Origin: Sphingomonas_B tabacisoli | GTDB taxonomy: Bacteria; Pseudomonadota; Alphaproteobacteria; Sphingomonadales; Sphingomonadaceae | Direction: 5' to 3' | DNA length: 64,000 nucleotides | NCBI RefSeq assembly: GCF_042678385.1 | Contig: NZ_JBHUDY010000002.1 | Location: 372,001-436,000, forward strand | Part shown: in pieces, positions 1-8,062 of the stretch | How positions within the stretch are numbered: the stretch's first letter is position 1 | Layout of the letters: every line of letters starts with the position of its first letter | Program-made: the position numbers and the translations under genes | Notes under the pieces: generated by a model | What the model saw: the letters and a program-made list of their open reading frames with translations, nothing else | What the model was told of the DNA's origin: nothing | The model's database searches: none

Positions 1-1
1 G

Positions 2-502
2 GCCGTGTGGCAATATCAGGGTCACCTTCGGCTGATCGATGCGACCGGCGTCGTGCTCGACGACGTGACCGACGCGCCCAGCGCCGACCTGCCTCTGCTG
101 ATCGGTCCGGGCGCCAATCTCCACGCGACCGAGTTGACCGCTCTGCTCGCCAAGACGCCGTCGCTGAAGCCGGTCATCGCCGGCGCGAGCTGGATCGGCG
201 AGCGGCGCTGGGACATCCGCTTTCAGTCCGGCGAAACTTTGGCACTGCCTGAAGGACAGGACGAATCCGAACGCGCGCTCACGCGTTTCGCGCGCATGGA
301 CTCGCAACAGCGACTGCTCGGCCGCGGCTTCCTGCGCTTCGACATGCGCGACCCGACCAAGTTCGTCGCTCGCCTCGACCGTCAAGTGCGCGCGATCGAC
401 GGCAGTGCGGCGGCCCAGCCGCCTGCGCCGCAACCCACTCCAGCCCAGCCGGCCACCCCGCAGCCGACCTCCAATCTTCAGAAAGTGAACGACAGCATAT
501 GA
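2..502 (+). CDS. ftsQ: Cell division protein FtsQ, C-terminal part (5' end outside window)
   Basis: The reading frame is open from the first bases of the window, so the signal-anchor and most of the POTRA region lie upstream. The visible 166 residues resemble the C-terminal beta domain of FtsQ and end in an Ala/Pro/Gln-rich tail. FtsQ is an inner-membrane divisome protein that links the early FtsZ/FtsA ring to FtsB/FtsL and septal wall synthesis. The call rests mostly on position: the stop codon overlaps the ftsA start (ATGA) and ftsZ follows, the standard dcw order. The internal GTG at 5 is not the true start, because the frame continues leftward. Confidence 0.85.
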   Translation, partial: AVWQYQGHLRLIDATGVVLDDVTDAPSADLPLLIGPGANLHATELTALLAKTPSLKPVIAGASWIGERRWDIRFQSGETLALPEGQDESERALTRFARMDSQQRLLGRGFLRFDMRDPTKFVARLDRQVRAIDGSAAAQPPAPQPTPAQPATPQPTSNLQKVNDSI

Positions 503-1779
503 GCAGGCGTGAGTCCCGTGCCGCCGCGGCGCGCGGCGAGAAACTGATCACCGCGCTCGACATCGGCTCGTGGAAAGTCTCGGCGCTGATTGCCGAGCGC
601 AGCGAGGAAGGCGGGCTGAACGTGCTTGGCACCGGCCAGCGCGAAAGCCGCGGCGTGCGGCGCGGCTATGTCGCGGACATGGCGGCCACCGAGCTGGCGG
701 TGCGCGAGGCTGTCGAGCAGGCGGAACGCATTGCGGGCGTCAATATCGAGGATGTGTGGGTGAGCTTTTCGGCCGGCGGGCTGGCGAGCAAGGTTGCCTC
801 GGTCGAGGTCGAATTGGGCGGGCACCGGATCGAGCAGGCCGATATCGACCAGCTCCTAACCGCCGGCCGCGAATCGGTCGATCCCACCGGTCGCATGATC
901 CTGCACGCGCAGCCGACGCTCTACACGCTGGACGGCCTCACCGACGTGAAGGACCCCCGCGGCATGCACGCCGACCGGCTGGGCGTCGGCATCCATATCG
1001 TCGAGGCGGAGCCGTCGCCGGTGCGCAACGTCGACCTCTGCGTCCGTAGCGCGCACCTGGAAGTGAAGTCGATCGTCGCCTCGCCGTTCGCGACCGGCAT
1101 GGCATGCCTGTCCGAGGAGGAACGCGAGCTCGGCATCGCGCTCGTCGAGCTGGGCGCGGGCGTGACCAACGTGTCGCTGTTCATCGGCGGGCTCCTTGTG
1201 GACCTCGCCTCGATCCCGGTCGGGGCTGCCGACATCACCGACGATATCGCGTCCGCCTTCGGCACGCGCCGCGCGCAGGCCGAGCGGATGAAATGCTTCT
1301 ACGGGTCGGCGACGGCGACGCCGCGCGACAATCACGACATGATCGAAGTCGCGCCGATCTCTGCCGAGGAAGGGCAGGGCGAAGCGGCGCGGATCACGCG
1401 CGCGCAGCTCATCAGCGTGATCCGGCCCCGGCTCGAGCAGATTTTCGGCGAAGTCGCCAAGGCATTGACCGAGCTCGGTTTCAGCCGCGGACGGCAAGTG
1501 GTGCTGACCGGCGGCGGGGCGGAGCTGAAAGGCGTCGCCGACTATGCCCAAGGGCTGCTCGGACGCACCGTCAGAGTCGGCCGGCCGCGCGGCCTGACCG
1601 GACTTCCCGACGCGCATAGCGGCCCGGCCTTCGCGACGCTGGCGGGCCTGGCGCGCTATGCGGCGTCCGATCCCGTCGATCTCCGCGCGCCGCAGGGCAC
1701 GGGCGAGCAGACGGTCATCAAGGCGGCAGGTTCGGCCTGGGTGCAGAAGCTGGTGACAGCTTTCAGGACAAACCTGTGA
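499..1779 (+). CDS. ftsA: Cell division protein FtsA
   Basis: Actin-fold ATPase that tethers FtsZ polymers to the inner membrane and recruits later divisome proteins. The 426 residues match the usual length. The phosphate-1 motif is near residues 17-33 (ALDIGSWKVSALI) and a second nucleotide-binding segment near 213 (VELGAGVTNVSLFIGG). The last 13 residues (WVQKLVTAFRTNL) look like the amphipathic membrane-targeting helix. The ATG start overlaps the ftsQ stop by 4 nt, so the two are probably translationally coupled. About 110 nt separate it from ftsZ. Confidence 0.97.
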   Translation: MSRRESRAAAARGEKLITALDIGSWKVSALIAERSEEGGLNVLGTGQRESRGVRRGYVADMAATELAVREAVEQAERIAGVNIEDVWVSFSAGGLASKVASVEVELGGHRIEQADIDQLLTAGRESVDPTGRMILHAQPTLYTLDGLTDVKDPRGMHADRLGVGIHIVEAEPSPVRNVDLCVRSAHLEVKSIVASPFATGMACLSEEERELGIALVELGAGVTNVSLFIGGLLVDLASIPVGAADITDDIASAFGTRRAQAERMKCFYGSATATPRDNHDMIEVAPISAEEGQGEAARITRAQLISVIRPRLEQIFGEVAKALTELGFSRGRQVVLTGGGAELKGVADYAQGLLGRTVRVGRPRGLTGLPDAHSGPAFATLAGLARYAASDPVDLRAPQGTGEQTVIKAAGSAWVQKLVTAFRTNL

Positions 1780-1889
1780 GTAAAATTGTGGAGCGTTAAC
1801 TTTGTGGTCGATTTGGCGAATCCGCTGATTCATAAGGGCCCAGTGGGGGCGAGCGCTTCGCCGGCGAATTGCGACGAGGAGTCAATCAC

Positions 1890-3338
1890 ATGAGCATCGA
1901 ATTCATCCCGCCCGAGGTGGACGAGCTGAAGCCGCGCATCAGCGTGATCGGCGTCGGCGGGGCTGGCGGCAACGCGATCGCGAACATGATCGCGTCGGAC
2001 GTGCAGGGCGTCGACTTCATCGTCGCCAATACCGACGCGCAGGCGCTGAACGCTTCGCCGGCCGAAAGCCGCATCCAGCTTGGGCTGAAGATCACGCAAG
2101 GGTTGGGCGCCGGCTCGCGGCCCGAGATCGGCCGCGCGGCCGCCGAAGAGACGATCGACCAGGTCGAGCGCTCGCTCGACGGCGCGCATATGTGCTTCAT
2201 CGCGGCCGGCATGGGCGGCGGAACCGGCACCGGCGCCGCCCCGGTCATCGCCAAGGCGGCGCGCGACCGCGGCATTCTGACCGTCGGCGTCGTCACCAAG
2301 CCGTTCAGCTTCGAAGGCTCGCGCCGGATGAAGTCGGCCGACGCCGGCATCGCCGAGCTGCAGAAGCACGTCGACACGCTGATCGTCATCCCCAACCAGA
2401 ACCTGTTCCTGATCGCCAACCCGAACACGACCTTCAAGGAAGCGTTCCAGATGGCCGACCAGGTGCTGCAGCAGGGCGTGCGCGGCATCACCGACCTGAT
2501 GGTCATGCCGGGCCTCATCAACCTCGACTTCGCCGACGTCCGCTCGGTGATGGGCGAGATGGGCAAGGCGATGATGGGCACCGGCGAAGCATCGGGCGAC
2601 AACCGCGCGATCGAGGCCGCCGAAAAGGCGATCGCCAACCCGCTGCTCGACGGGGTCAGCATGAAGGGCGCCAAGGGCGTGATCATCTCGATCACCGGCG
2701 GCGAAGACATGCGCCTGATGGAAGTCGACGAGGCGGCCAATCACATCAAGGAACTCGTCGACCCCGAAGCCAACATCATCTGGGGTTCGGCGTTCAACAA
2801 CGATCTGGAAGGCAAGATCCGCGTGTCGGTCGTCGCGACCGGCATCGAGGCCGAGGTCGGCGAGAAGCCGGAACCGGCGCGCGTCTTCTCCTTCCCCGGC
2901 AAGAAGGCCGAAGCCGAGCCGCGTCCGTTCGTAATGCCGAGCGCGCCGAAGGCGGTCGAGCCTGCTCCGGCGCCGGAGCCGGTCGCCGAAGCGGCGCCCG
3001 AGCCCGAGCTGAAAGTCGAGCCCCCGGTCGAGGACGAGCCGCTGACGCTCGACGCCCCGATCGAGGAAACCGCTTCGGACGAGCTGCTGCTCGACGCGCC
3101 GGAGTCCGAGCCCGAGCCGCTGATCGACGAGGATCTGGTCGGCAACCGTCGCTGGTTCGGCGGCAAGGCCGAAGCGAAGCCCGAGCCGGCGCCGGCCGCG
3201 CGCCAGGGCGGCGGCACGCTGTTCGAGCGCATGTCGTCGATCGCCCGCGGCAACGCCAAGACGCCGAGCGCGGAAGACGATGCGGACAGCGATCCGCTGG
3301 ACATTCCGCGCTTCCTGAACCGGCAGAACAATCAGTGA
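1890..3338 (+). CDS. ftsZ: Cell division GTPase FtsZ
   Basis: Tubulin-like GTPase that forms the division ring. I chose the ATG at 1890 over the in-frame TTG at 1869 because a GAGGAG ribosome site lies about 10 nt upstream and the protein then begins MSIEF, typical of the family. The glycine-rich loop GGAGGNA is near residues 22-29 and the tubulin signature GGGTGTGAAP near 109-119. A long acidic, proline-rich linker (about residues 325-465) leads to the C-terminal peptide DPLDIPRFLNRQ that binds FtsA and ZipA-type partners. The product is 482 residues, long for FtsZ because of this linker, as in other alphaproteobacteria. A palindromic repeat follows the stop. Confidence 0.98.
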   Translation: MSIEFIPPEVDELKPRISVIGVGGAGGNAIANMIASDVQGVDFIVANTDAQALNASPAESRIQLGLKITQGLGAGSRPEIGRAAAEETIDQVERSLDGAHMCFIAAGMGGGTGTGAAPVIAKAARDRGILTVGVVTKPFSFEGSRRMKSADAGIAELQKHVDTLIVIPNQNLFLIANPNTTFKEAFQMADQVLQQGVRGITDLMVMPGLINLDFADVRSVMGEMGKAMMGTGEASGDNRAIEAAEKAIANPLLDGVSMKGAKGVIISITGGEDMRLMEVDEAANHIKELVDPEANIIWGSAFNNDLEGKIRVSVVATGIEAEVGEKPEPARVFSFPGKKAEAEPRPFVMPSAPKAVEPAPAPEPVAEAAPEPELKVEPPVEDEPLTLDAPIEETASDELLLDAPESEPEPLIDEDLVGNRRWFGGKAEAKPEPAPAARQGGGTLFERMSSIARGNAKTPSAEDDADSDPLDIPRFLNRQNNQ

Positions 3339-3344
3339 TTTATT

Positions 3345-3472
3345 CCCTCTCCCCTCCGGGGAGAGGGACGGCCGCGTAGCGGCCAGGGAGAGGGGAAGTC
3401 ACCCTGCGTGCGGACTCTGCCCCTCTCCCGGCGTCGCTTCGCTCCGCCACCCTCTCCCCAGTGGGGGAGGGT
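3345..3472. repeat. Intergenic palindromic repeat, family B copy 1
   Basis: Between ftsZ and the TPR-SPOR gene. Outer arms are CCCTCTCCCC-type and its complement; an inner hairpin GGCCGC-GTA-GCGGCC sits near the left end. About 75 nt of its interior is nearly identical to the copy at 13234-13366, so this is a dispersed element rather than an ordinary terminator. It is probably transcribed after ftsZ and could fold strongly. Confidence 0.85.
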
Positions 3473-3563
3473 TATTTGTTCGTCGTCCCGCGGCCACGTT
3501 CCGTCGCTCTCGCAGACGCGTTCACATTGCCCTAACTTTCGGGGCGTCATCTATGGGCGCATC

Positions 3564-5330
3564 GTGATCCGAAAGCTTTCCCGTTCCGCCGCCTTCGGGC
3601 TGGGCGCATTGCTGCTTGCGTCCGCTTCCGTCGTCTCCGCTCAATATGCCACCGAGCGTCCGGCGGACCGGCTGTCGCGTTATCTGCGTGAGCTTGCGTC
3701 CGATCCGACCAGCGTGTCCGCGCTGATCGGCGCCGGGCAGGCCGCGCTGGATGTCGGCGACGGCAATGCGGCTTTGGGCTTCTTCGCCCGCGCCGACGAA
3801 CGCTCCCCGCGCAATGGCCAGATCAAGGCCGGCCTCGCCCGCGCGCTGCTGATCGTCGACAATCCGCGGGAAGCCTTGAAGATGTTTGACGCCGCCCGAT
3901 CGCTGGGCGTGCCTGAAGCGGACATCGCAGGGGATCGGGGCCTTGCCTACGACCTGCGCGGCGAGACCAAGCGGGCGCAGCGAGATTATCAGCTCGCGCT
4001 GACGCGTGGGCCGAACGACGACATCACCAAGCGCTACGCCTTGTCACTCGGCATTACCGGCGAGCGCGATGCTGCGCTGAAGCTGCTCGATCCTCTGCTC
4101 TACAAGCGCGACCAGGGGGCGTGGCGCGCGCGTGCGTTCATCCTGGCGATGACGGGCGACGTGCCGGGGGGCAGCCGCATCGTCCATCAAGTCATGCCGG
4201 AGCGCATGGCGCAGACGATGGACCCGTTCCTGCAGCGCCTCGCGTCGTTGAATGCCGCGCAGAAGGCGGCGGCGGTCCATCTCGGCGAAATGCCGGCCGA
4301 TGCGCGCATGGCTGCCGCCGCGCCGATCGTGCAGCCGACGCCGGCCTATGTCGCGCCGACACCCACGCCGGTCCCGACGCCGACCTCGCGTAATGCGCGG
4401 CATCGGGGCCGCCCGGTTCCGGCGCCGACACCCACGCCGACGCCTCCGCCGCCGCCCCCGCCTGTACAGGTCGCGCAGTTCGAGGATCCCGCCCAATACG
4501 CGCCGCGTCCGGTTCCGACACCGACGCCGAGCTTCGCGGTTCGTCCGGCCCAACGCGGCGATCTGGACGCGATCATGCGCGACATTCGATCGGCCGCGTC
4601 GAACGGCACGGCGGTGCGCAGCCCAGCGCCGGTGCGTGTCGCGCAGGTGACGCCGAAACCGACCCCTACGCCGACACCGAAACCATCACCGACGCCCAAG
4701 GCGGATGCCAAAAAGGCGAAGGCCGAGGCGGCGGCGGACGAGTGCGTGCCGGTGCGTGCGAAAGGCAAGCGCGCCTCCACCAAGGATAAATGCGAAGTGC
4801 CGGCCGACGACTGCAAACCAGCGGCCGGCACGGGCAAGCGCGTCGCAGCGAAGGATCAATGCGACGTCCCTGTCGCGGATTGCAAACCGGCGCCCAAAAA
4901 GGGCCGGCATGCGGCCGTGAAGGACCAGTGCGAGGTTCCGGTCGAGGACTGCAAGCCGGCGCCCAAGACCAAAGGCAAGCACCCGGCCGCCAAGACGCAG
5001 TGCGACCCGAAGGATGCCAAGCAGGCCGCGCTGAAGAAAAAGCCGGAGCCGCCCAAGAATCCGGCGCGCTTCTGGGTGCAGGTCGCGGGCGGCGCGAACG
5101 CGAAGACCTTGCCCAAGGAATGGTCGGCGGTGGCGGCAAAGGCGCCCGAGCTGAAAGGCAAAGGGCCGTGGACGGCGAAGAATCGCGCGACCAACCGCCT
5201 GCTCGCCGGCCCGTACAAGAGCGAGGACGAGGCGCAGGCCGCGGTCGCCAAGCTTCGCAAGGCCGGGATCGGCGCCTTCCGCTGGTCCAGCGATGAGGGC
5301 GAAGCGGTCGAGAAGATCGGGGGCAAATGA
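3564..5330 (+). CDS. Secreted TPR and SPOR domain protein with Cys-rich repeats
   Basis: Predicted periplasmic protein, 588 residues from the GTG at 3564, which directly precedes a good signal peptide (VIRKLSRSAAFGLGALLLAS, cleavage near VVSAQ). The frame is open further upstream but that part runs through the repeat and looks non-coding. Residues about 30-230 are alpha-helical with TPR-like units. A Pro/Thr-rich spacer with PTPTPTP runs follows. Residues about 391-490 hold four to five tandem units of roughly 23 residues, each with Cys pairs in the pattern CxVPxxDCKP (8 Cys in all). The last 85 residues form a SPOR domain, which binds denuded septal peptidoglycan. This suits a division or wall role next to ftsZ. 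The Cys repeats are unusual. The stop overlaps the next start by 4 nt. Confidence 0.85.
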   Translation: MIRKLSRSAAFGLGALLLASASVVSAQYATERPADRLSRYLRELASDPTSVSALIGAGQAALDVGDGNAALGFFARADERSPRNGQIKAGLARALLIVDNPREALKMFDAARSLGVPEADIAGDRGLAYDLRGETKRAQRDYQLALTRGPNDDITKRYALSLGITGERDAALKLLDPLLYKRDQGAWRARAFILAMTGDVPGGSRIVHQVMPERMAQTMDPFLQRLASLNAAQKAAAVHLGEMPADARMAAAAPIVQPTPAYVAPTPTPVPTPTSRNARHRGRPVPAPTPTPTPPPPPPPVQVAQFEDPAQYAPRPVPTPTPSFAVRPAQRGDLDAIMRDIRSAASNGTAVRSPAPVRVAQVTPKPTPTPTPKPSPTPKADAKKAKAEAAADECVPVRAKGKRASTKDKCEVPADDCKPAAGTGKRVAAKDQCDVPVADCKPAPKKGRHAAVKDQCEVPVEDCKPAPKTKGKHPAAKTQCDPKDAKQAALKKKPEPPKNPARFWVQVAGGANAKTLPKEWSAVAAKAPELKGKGPWTAKNRATNRLLAGPYKSEDEAQAAVAKLRKAGIGAFRWSSDEGEAVEKIGGK

Positions 5331-6493
5331 GGGGGCTGAGCCCCTGGGCCTGCGATCCGGCCAAGACGCGCGGCCGCCTTCATCCGGAGGAGCGCGCCGC
5401 GATGCGCGGCCCCCGCGACGAATATCAGCGCGACCGAGACCGCGTCATCCACTCCATCCCGTTCCGGCGGCTGCGGCATAAGACACAGGTGTTCATCGCG
5501 CCCGACGGCGATCATTTCCGCGTCCGCCTGACCCACAGCCTCGAAGTCGCGCAGATCGGCCGTACCATCGCCCGCGCCATGGGCCTCAACGAAGACCTGA
5601 CCGAAGCGCTCTGCCTTGCGCACGATATCGGCCATCCGCCGTTCGGCCACTCGGGCGAGGAAGCGCTGCGCGCCGCGACCGCGCATGCCGGCGGCTTCGA
5701 TCACAACGCCCACACGCTGCGCGTGCTGACGCGGATCGAGAAACCCTATCCGCGCTTCGACGGCCTCAATCTCACCTGGGAGACGCTGGAAGGGCTCGCC
5801 AAGCATAACGGCCCGGTCGAGCATCCGAGCTGGGCCATGGCGGAAGCCGATGCCGCGTTCCCGCTGGAGCTGGCGAGCTGGCCGTCGCTGGAGGCGCAGG
5901 TCGCCGCCGTCGCCGACGACATCGCCTATGACAATCACGATATCGACGACGGCGTCCGCGCGGGCCTTTTGACGCGCGAGCAGATCATGGAAGTGCCTCT
6001 CGTCGCGCGCGGCTGGCGGACCGCGCAGGAGCGCTACCCGGATATTAGCGAGCGCCGGCTGCTCTCGGAGCTGGTGCGCTCGCAGATCGGCCTGATGGTC
6101 AACGACCTGATCGCCGAGACGCGCCGCCGCATCCGCGAATCCGGGATCGGCTCGGTCGACGACGTGCGCGCCGCAGGGCAGCCGCTGGTCGGGTTCAGCC
6201 ACGCGATGCAGGCCGAGGAACGCGCATTGAAGCGCTTCATGTATGCCGAGCTCTACCACCACCAACGACAGCTCGATGCGGCAGGGGCGGCCAGCACGAT
6301 CGTCACCGGCCTGTTCCAGGCCTATGCCGCCGATCCCGCGGCCATGCCCGAAGGCTGGAGCGAGACGCTGCCCGCCGAAGACCCCGAGCGCACCCGGCAC
6401 ATCGCCGACTTCATCGCCGGCATGACCGACCGCTACGCCATCGCACGGTATCGCGAGCTGGTGGGGGAGATTGAATTGCCAGAGGGGTTTTAG
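5327..6493 (+). CDS. dgt: Deoxyguanosinetriphosphate triphosphohydrolase-like protein
   Basis: HD-superfamily hydrolase expected to cleave dNTPs, typically dGTP, to deoxynucleoside and triphosphate. At 388 residues it fits the shorter dGTPase-like class, not the about 505-residue Escherichia coli enzyme. Metal-binding residues are visible: His in LTHSLEVA near 69, the HD pair in AHDIGHPPFGHSGEE near 99, and Asp in ADDIAYDNHD near 197. The ATG overlaps the stop of the TPR-SPOR gene (ATGA), so the two are probably co-translated. A gap of almost 400 nt follows. Confidence 0.93.
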   Translation: MRGLSPWACDPAKTRGRLHPEERAAMRGPRDEYQRDRDRVIHSIPFRRLRHKTQVFIAPDGDHFRVRLTHSLEVAQIGRTIARAMGLNEDLTEALCLAHDIGHPPFGHSGEEALRAATAHAGGFDHNAHTLRVLTRIEKPYPRFDGLNLTWETLEGLAKHNGPVEHPSWAMAEADAAFPLELASWPSLEAQVAAVADDIAYDNHDIDDGVRAGLLTREQIMEVPLVARGWRTAQERYPDISERRLLSELVRSQIGLMVNDLIAETRRRIRESGIGSVDDVRAAGQPLVGFSHAMQAEERALKRFMYAELYHHQRQLDAAGAASTIVTGLFQAYAADPAAMPEGWSETLPAEDPERTRHIADFIAGMTDRYAIARYRELVGEIELPEGF

Positions 6494-6877
6494 CGCTTTT
6501 CAGTCCGGTCATGGCGAAGCGCAAAGGCCAGCGGAGATTCAGACCGGCCCCGAACGCATCGCCGCGCGCCACTAAACCCACCTGCGTTCTGCGCGGTTTC
6601 CGACCTAATGATCTAGCATAAGCGTAGCCGACGCAGGCAATCAGAGGCCGCCCAAGGGTGGAGCGAGATTGGAAATCAAATCGCTCATTCCAACTCCGCT
6701 TTGGTCAAACTCGGCAGCTTTGACCCTTAAAGGCCGCGCGGACAGCCGGCAATGTGGCCGGTAAGACCGGGCTCCGTCTCCCGTAACGAGAAAATATGTG
6801 TTCGAGTGTTGCGCTTGCCCGCGCGAAGTGTAATATGCGAGTCGCGATGCCCAAGAACGGGCGTCGGGAGACTTGAT
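6494..6877. other. Non-coding gap with lower GC, start of an accessory patch
   Basis: No convincing gene in these 384 nt. Base composition is visibly less GC-rich than the flanking dgt and argS genes. Near the right end is a plausible promoter (separate entry). The rest shows nothing I can support. Confidence 0.6.
6809..6836 (+). promoter_or_regulatory. Candidate promoter for the winged-helix-like gene
   Basis: TTGCGC at 6809 and TAATAT at 6831, spaced 16 nt, resemble -35 and -10 boxes. Transcription would start near 6843, giving a leader of about 35 nt before the ATG at 6878. It stands out because the surrounding sequence is otherwise poor in TA-rich hexamers. Confidence 0.4.
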
Positions 6878-7663
6878 ATGGTCGACCAAAACGAGCCTGA
6901 TCTGGAAGCCGCCACCGAGAGCGAAGCGGGCGGCGGCCGCAAGCGCGATCGGACGCTTATCGAGTTCCCCTATACCGATATGTCTCGCGCCCACGATCTG
7001 ACTGATACACTTGCTAAGGCAGGGGGGAAAGTCTGGATTGAACAGACCCAACTTGCCGTGGCTATGGATATGTCAGTGGGAGGCGGCACCTTCCGCGGTC
7101 GTTTGTCCGCTGCTCGCATGTTCGGCTTCATCGAAACCGAAGGCGGCAAGGTTCGGATCAGTGATTTGGGGCTGCATTTGCTCGATGAAAGCACCGAGAG
7201 AGCGGCCAAAGTTGAAGCCTTTTTGAAGGTGCCGCTCTACAAAGCGCTATACGAGAGCTACAACGGCTTCGCGCTCCCCCCCGCTGCTGCGCTTGAGCGT
7301 CAGATACAGACCATGGGCGTGCCTCCCAAGCAAGCCGAGCGCGCCCGCCAAGCTTTCGCGGCATCCGCCCAGACTGCGGGGTACATCGCCAGCAACGGGC
7401 GCTTCAGTAAGCCGCCGATCATCCCCGTTCCGGTGCGAGAAGAGTCCGGCAGTACCAGTGGAGCTGGGGGTGGGGCGCCGCCACCTCCGCCGGCTCCTCC
7501 GCCCCCACCGGTCACGGAGAAGGCGCTAGAATATAAGCTGGTTGATTTGATGACCGAGGCGGCAGGAGACGCCGAAACAATGGCCGCCATCATTAAGGTG
7601 ATTACGTTTCTAAAAACTCGAAACGCAAACGCAAAAAATGAGGCGGGGACCGATCTTGCATGA
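6878..7663 (+). CDS. Hypothetical protein, N-terminal winged-helix-like region
   Basis: 261 residues from the ATG at 6878; the frame extends upstream to 6752 but without coding character. Residues about 30-100 look like a winged-helix fold: an alternating helix/strand pattern with IEQTQLAVAMDM, GGTFRGRLSAARMFG and GGKVRISDLGLHLLD. A helical middle is followed by a Gly/Pro-rich linker (poly-Pro near residues 195-208) and a helical C-terminus ending in a Lys/Asn-rich stretch. I do not recognise a named family with certainty; proteins of the DUF5343 type have a similar N-terminal pattern. Codon use is less GC-biased than its neighbours, suggesting acquisition. It stands alone, with its own candidate promoter and a downstream hairpin. 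Confidence 0.75.
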   Translation: MVDQNEPDLEAATESEAGGGRKRDRTLIEFPYTDMSRAHDLTDTLAKAGGKVWIEQTQLAVAMDMSVGGGTFRGRLSAARMFGFIETEGGKVRISDLGLHLLDESTERAAKVEAFLKVPLYKALYESYNGFALPPAAALERQIQTMGVPPKQAERARQAFAASAQTAGYIASNGRFSKPPIIPVPVREESGSTSGAGGGAPPPPPAPPPPPVTEKALEYKLVDLMTEAAGDAETMAAIIKVITFLKTRNANAKNEAGTDLA

Positions 7664-7674
7664 TCGATCCCCGC
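7643..7674 (+). terminator. Terminator-like hairpin over the stop codon
   Basis: Left arm 7643-7655 and right arm 7662-7674 pair over 13 bp with one mismatch, around the 6-nt loop TTGCAT. The stop codon of the preceding gene lies in the structure. No T-tract follows, so it may be an RNA-stabilising hairpin or a Rho-assisted stop rather than a classical intrinsic terminator. Confidence 0.35.
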
Positions 7675-7724
7675 ATCGAGCTCCCGACCCAGTGCGCCGC
7701 TTCCTACGGCCCGCGCGCTGGAGT

Positions 7725-7836
7725 CTTTCCCGGAGGAAAGGAGGTGCGCCATGTGGTCCATGGCCCGGACATTAGAAGCTAGCTAACGCCCGTGAGGCGG
7801 GGGCTTTCGGCTCTCGCCTCGCGGCTCCTTAGCTAG
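7725..7836 (+). other. Candidate structured leader RNA with two hairpins and a tiny ORF
   Basis: Hairpin 1 is CTTTCC-CGGA-GGAAAG (7725-7740), whose right arm overlaps a very strong Shine-Dalgarno (AAAGGAGGT, 7737-7745). Hairpin 2 has an outer stem CTAGCTAA/TTAGCTAG (7779-7786 with 7829-7836) and an inner 12-bp stem with G-U pairs (7794-7805 with 7809-7820, loop TTC). The stop codon of the tiny ORF at 7751-7786 lies in the outer stem. The layout suggests a translated leader controlling the 46-residue protein that starts at 7874. No known RNA family was recognised. Confidence 0.4.
7751..7786 (+). CDS. Possible 11-residue leader peptide
   Basis: ATG at 7751 lies 6 nt after GGAGG within AAAGGAGGT, an unusually perfect ribosome site for this window. 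The peptide would be MWSMARTLEAS, then TAA at 7784-7786 in the base of the second hairpin. It is too short to judge by codon use. Only the ribosome site and its position relative to the hairpins support it. Confidence 0.35.
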   Translation: MWSMARTLEAS

Positions 7837-7873
7837 TTGAGTCTGGTGATTCCGTCAATTTTTAGGAGCTATC

Positions 7874-8014
7874 ATGGCAAGGAAACAATCGACGCCTCCG
7901 ATCTCTTCGCTTGCGGGCAAGATTCTAAGCGGGGCGAAAAAGGCAACGCCGGCTGATGTTAAGAAGCTGGCGGCCTCGGTCCTCTCCCAAGACGAGAAGA
8001 AAGGCGGCAAGTAA
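7874..8014 (+). CDS. Small basic protein, 46 residues
   Basis: ATG at 7874 follows AGGAGCT (7863-7869) at a workable distance. The product is lysine-rich with no membrane segment; it has a helical-looking middle (ISSLAGKILSGAKKAT) and a basic C-terminus (DEKKGGK). The frame ends cleanly in TAA at 8012-8014. I do not recognise the function. It lies behind the structured leader and may be controlled by it. Composition fits a nucleic-acid-binding or accessory-element protein, but that is a guess. Confidence 0.6.
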   Translation: MARKQSTPPISSLAGKILSGAKKATPADVKKLAASVLSQDEKKGGK

Positions 8015-8062
8015 GCTCGCCTCGTTGAACTGGGTGATGATCACGTCGCTTGAGATGTGGGG

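Noticed and set aside
3408..3563. Upstream extension of the TPR-SPOR gene
   Set aside because: The extra 52 codons run through a palindromic repeat and would bury the signal peptide.
4856..6400. 514-codon minus-strand frame opposite dgt and the TPR-SPOR gene
   Set aside because: It lies across two coupled genes with clear motifs and has a composition typical of antisense GC-rich frames.
7300..7761. 153-codon minus-strand frame opposite the winged-helix-like gene
   Set aside because: It ends inside the leader structure, is antisense of a better-supported gene, and its poly-Gly stretch is the reverse of the poly-Pro linker.
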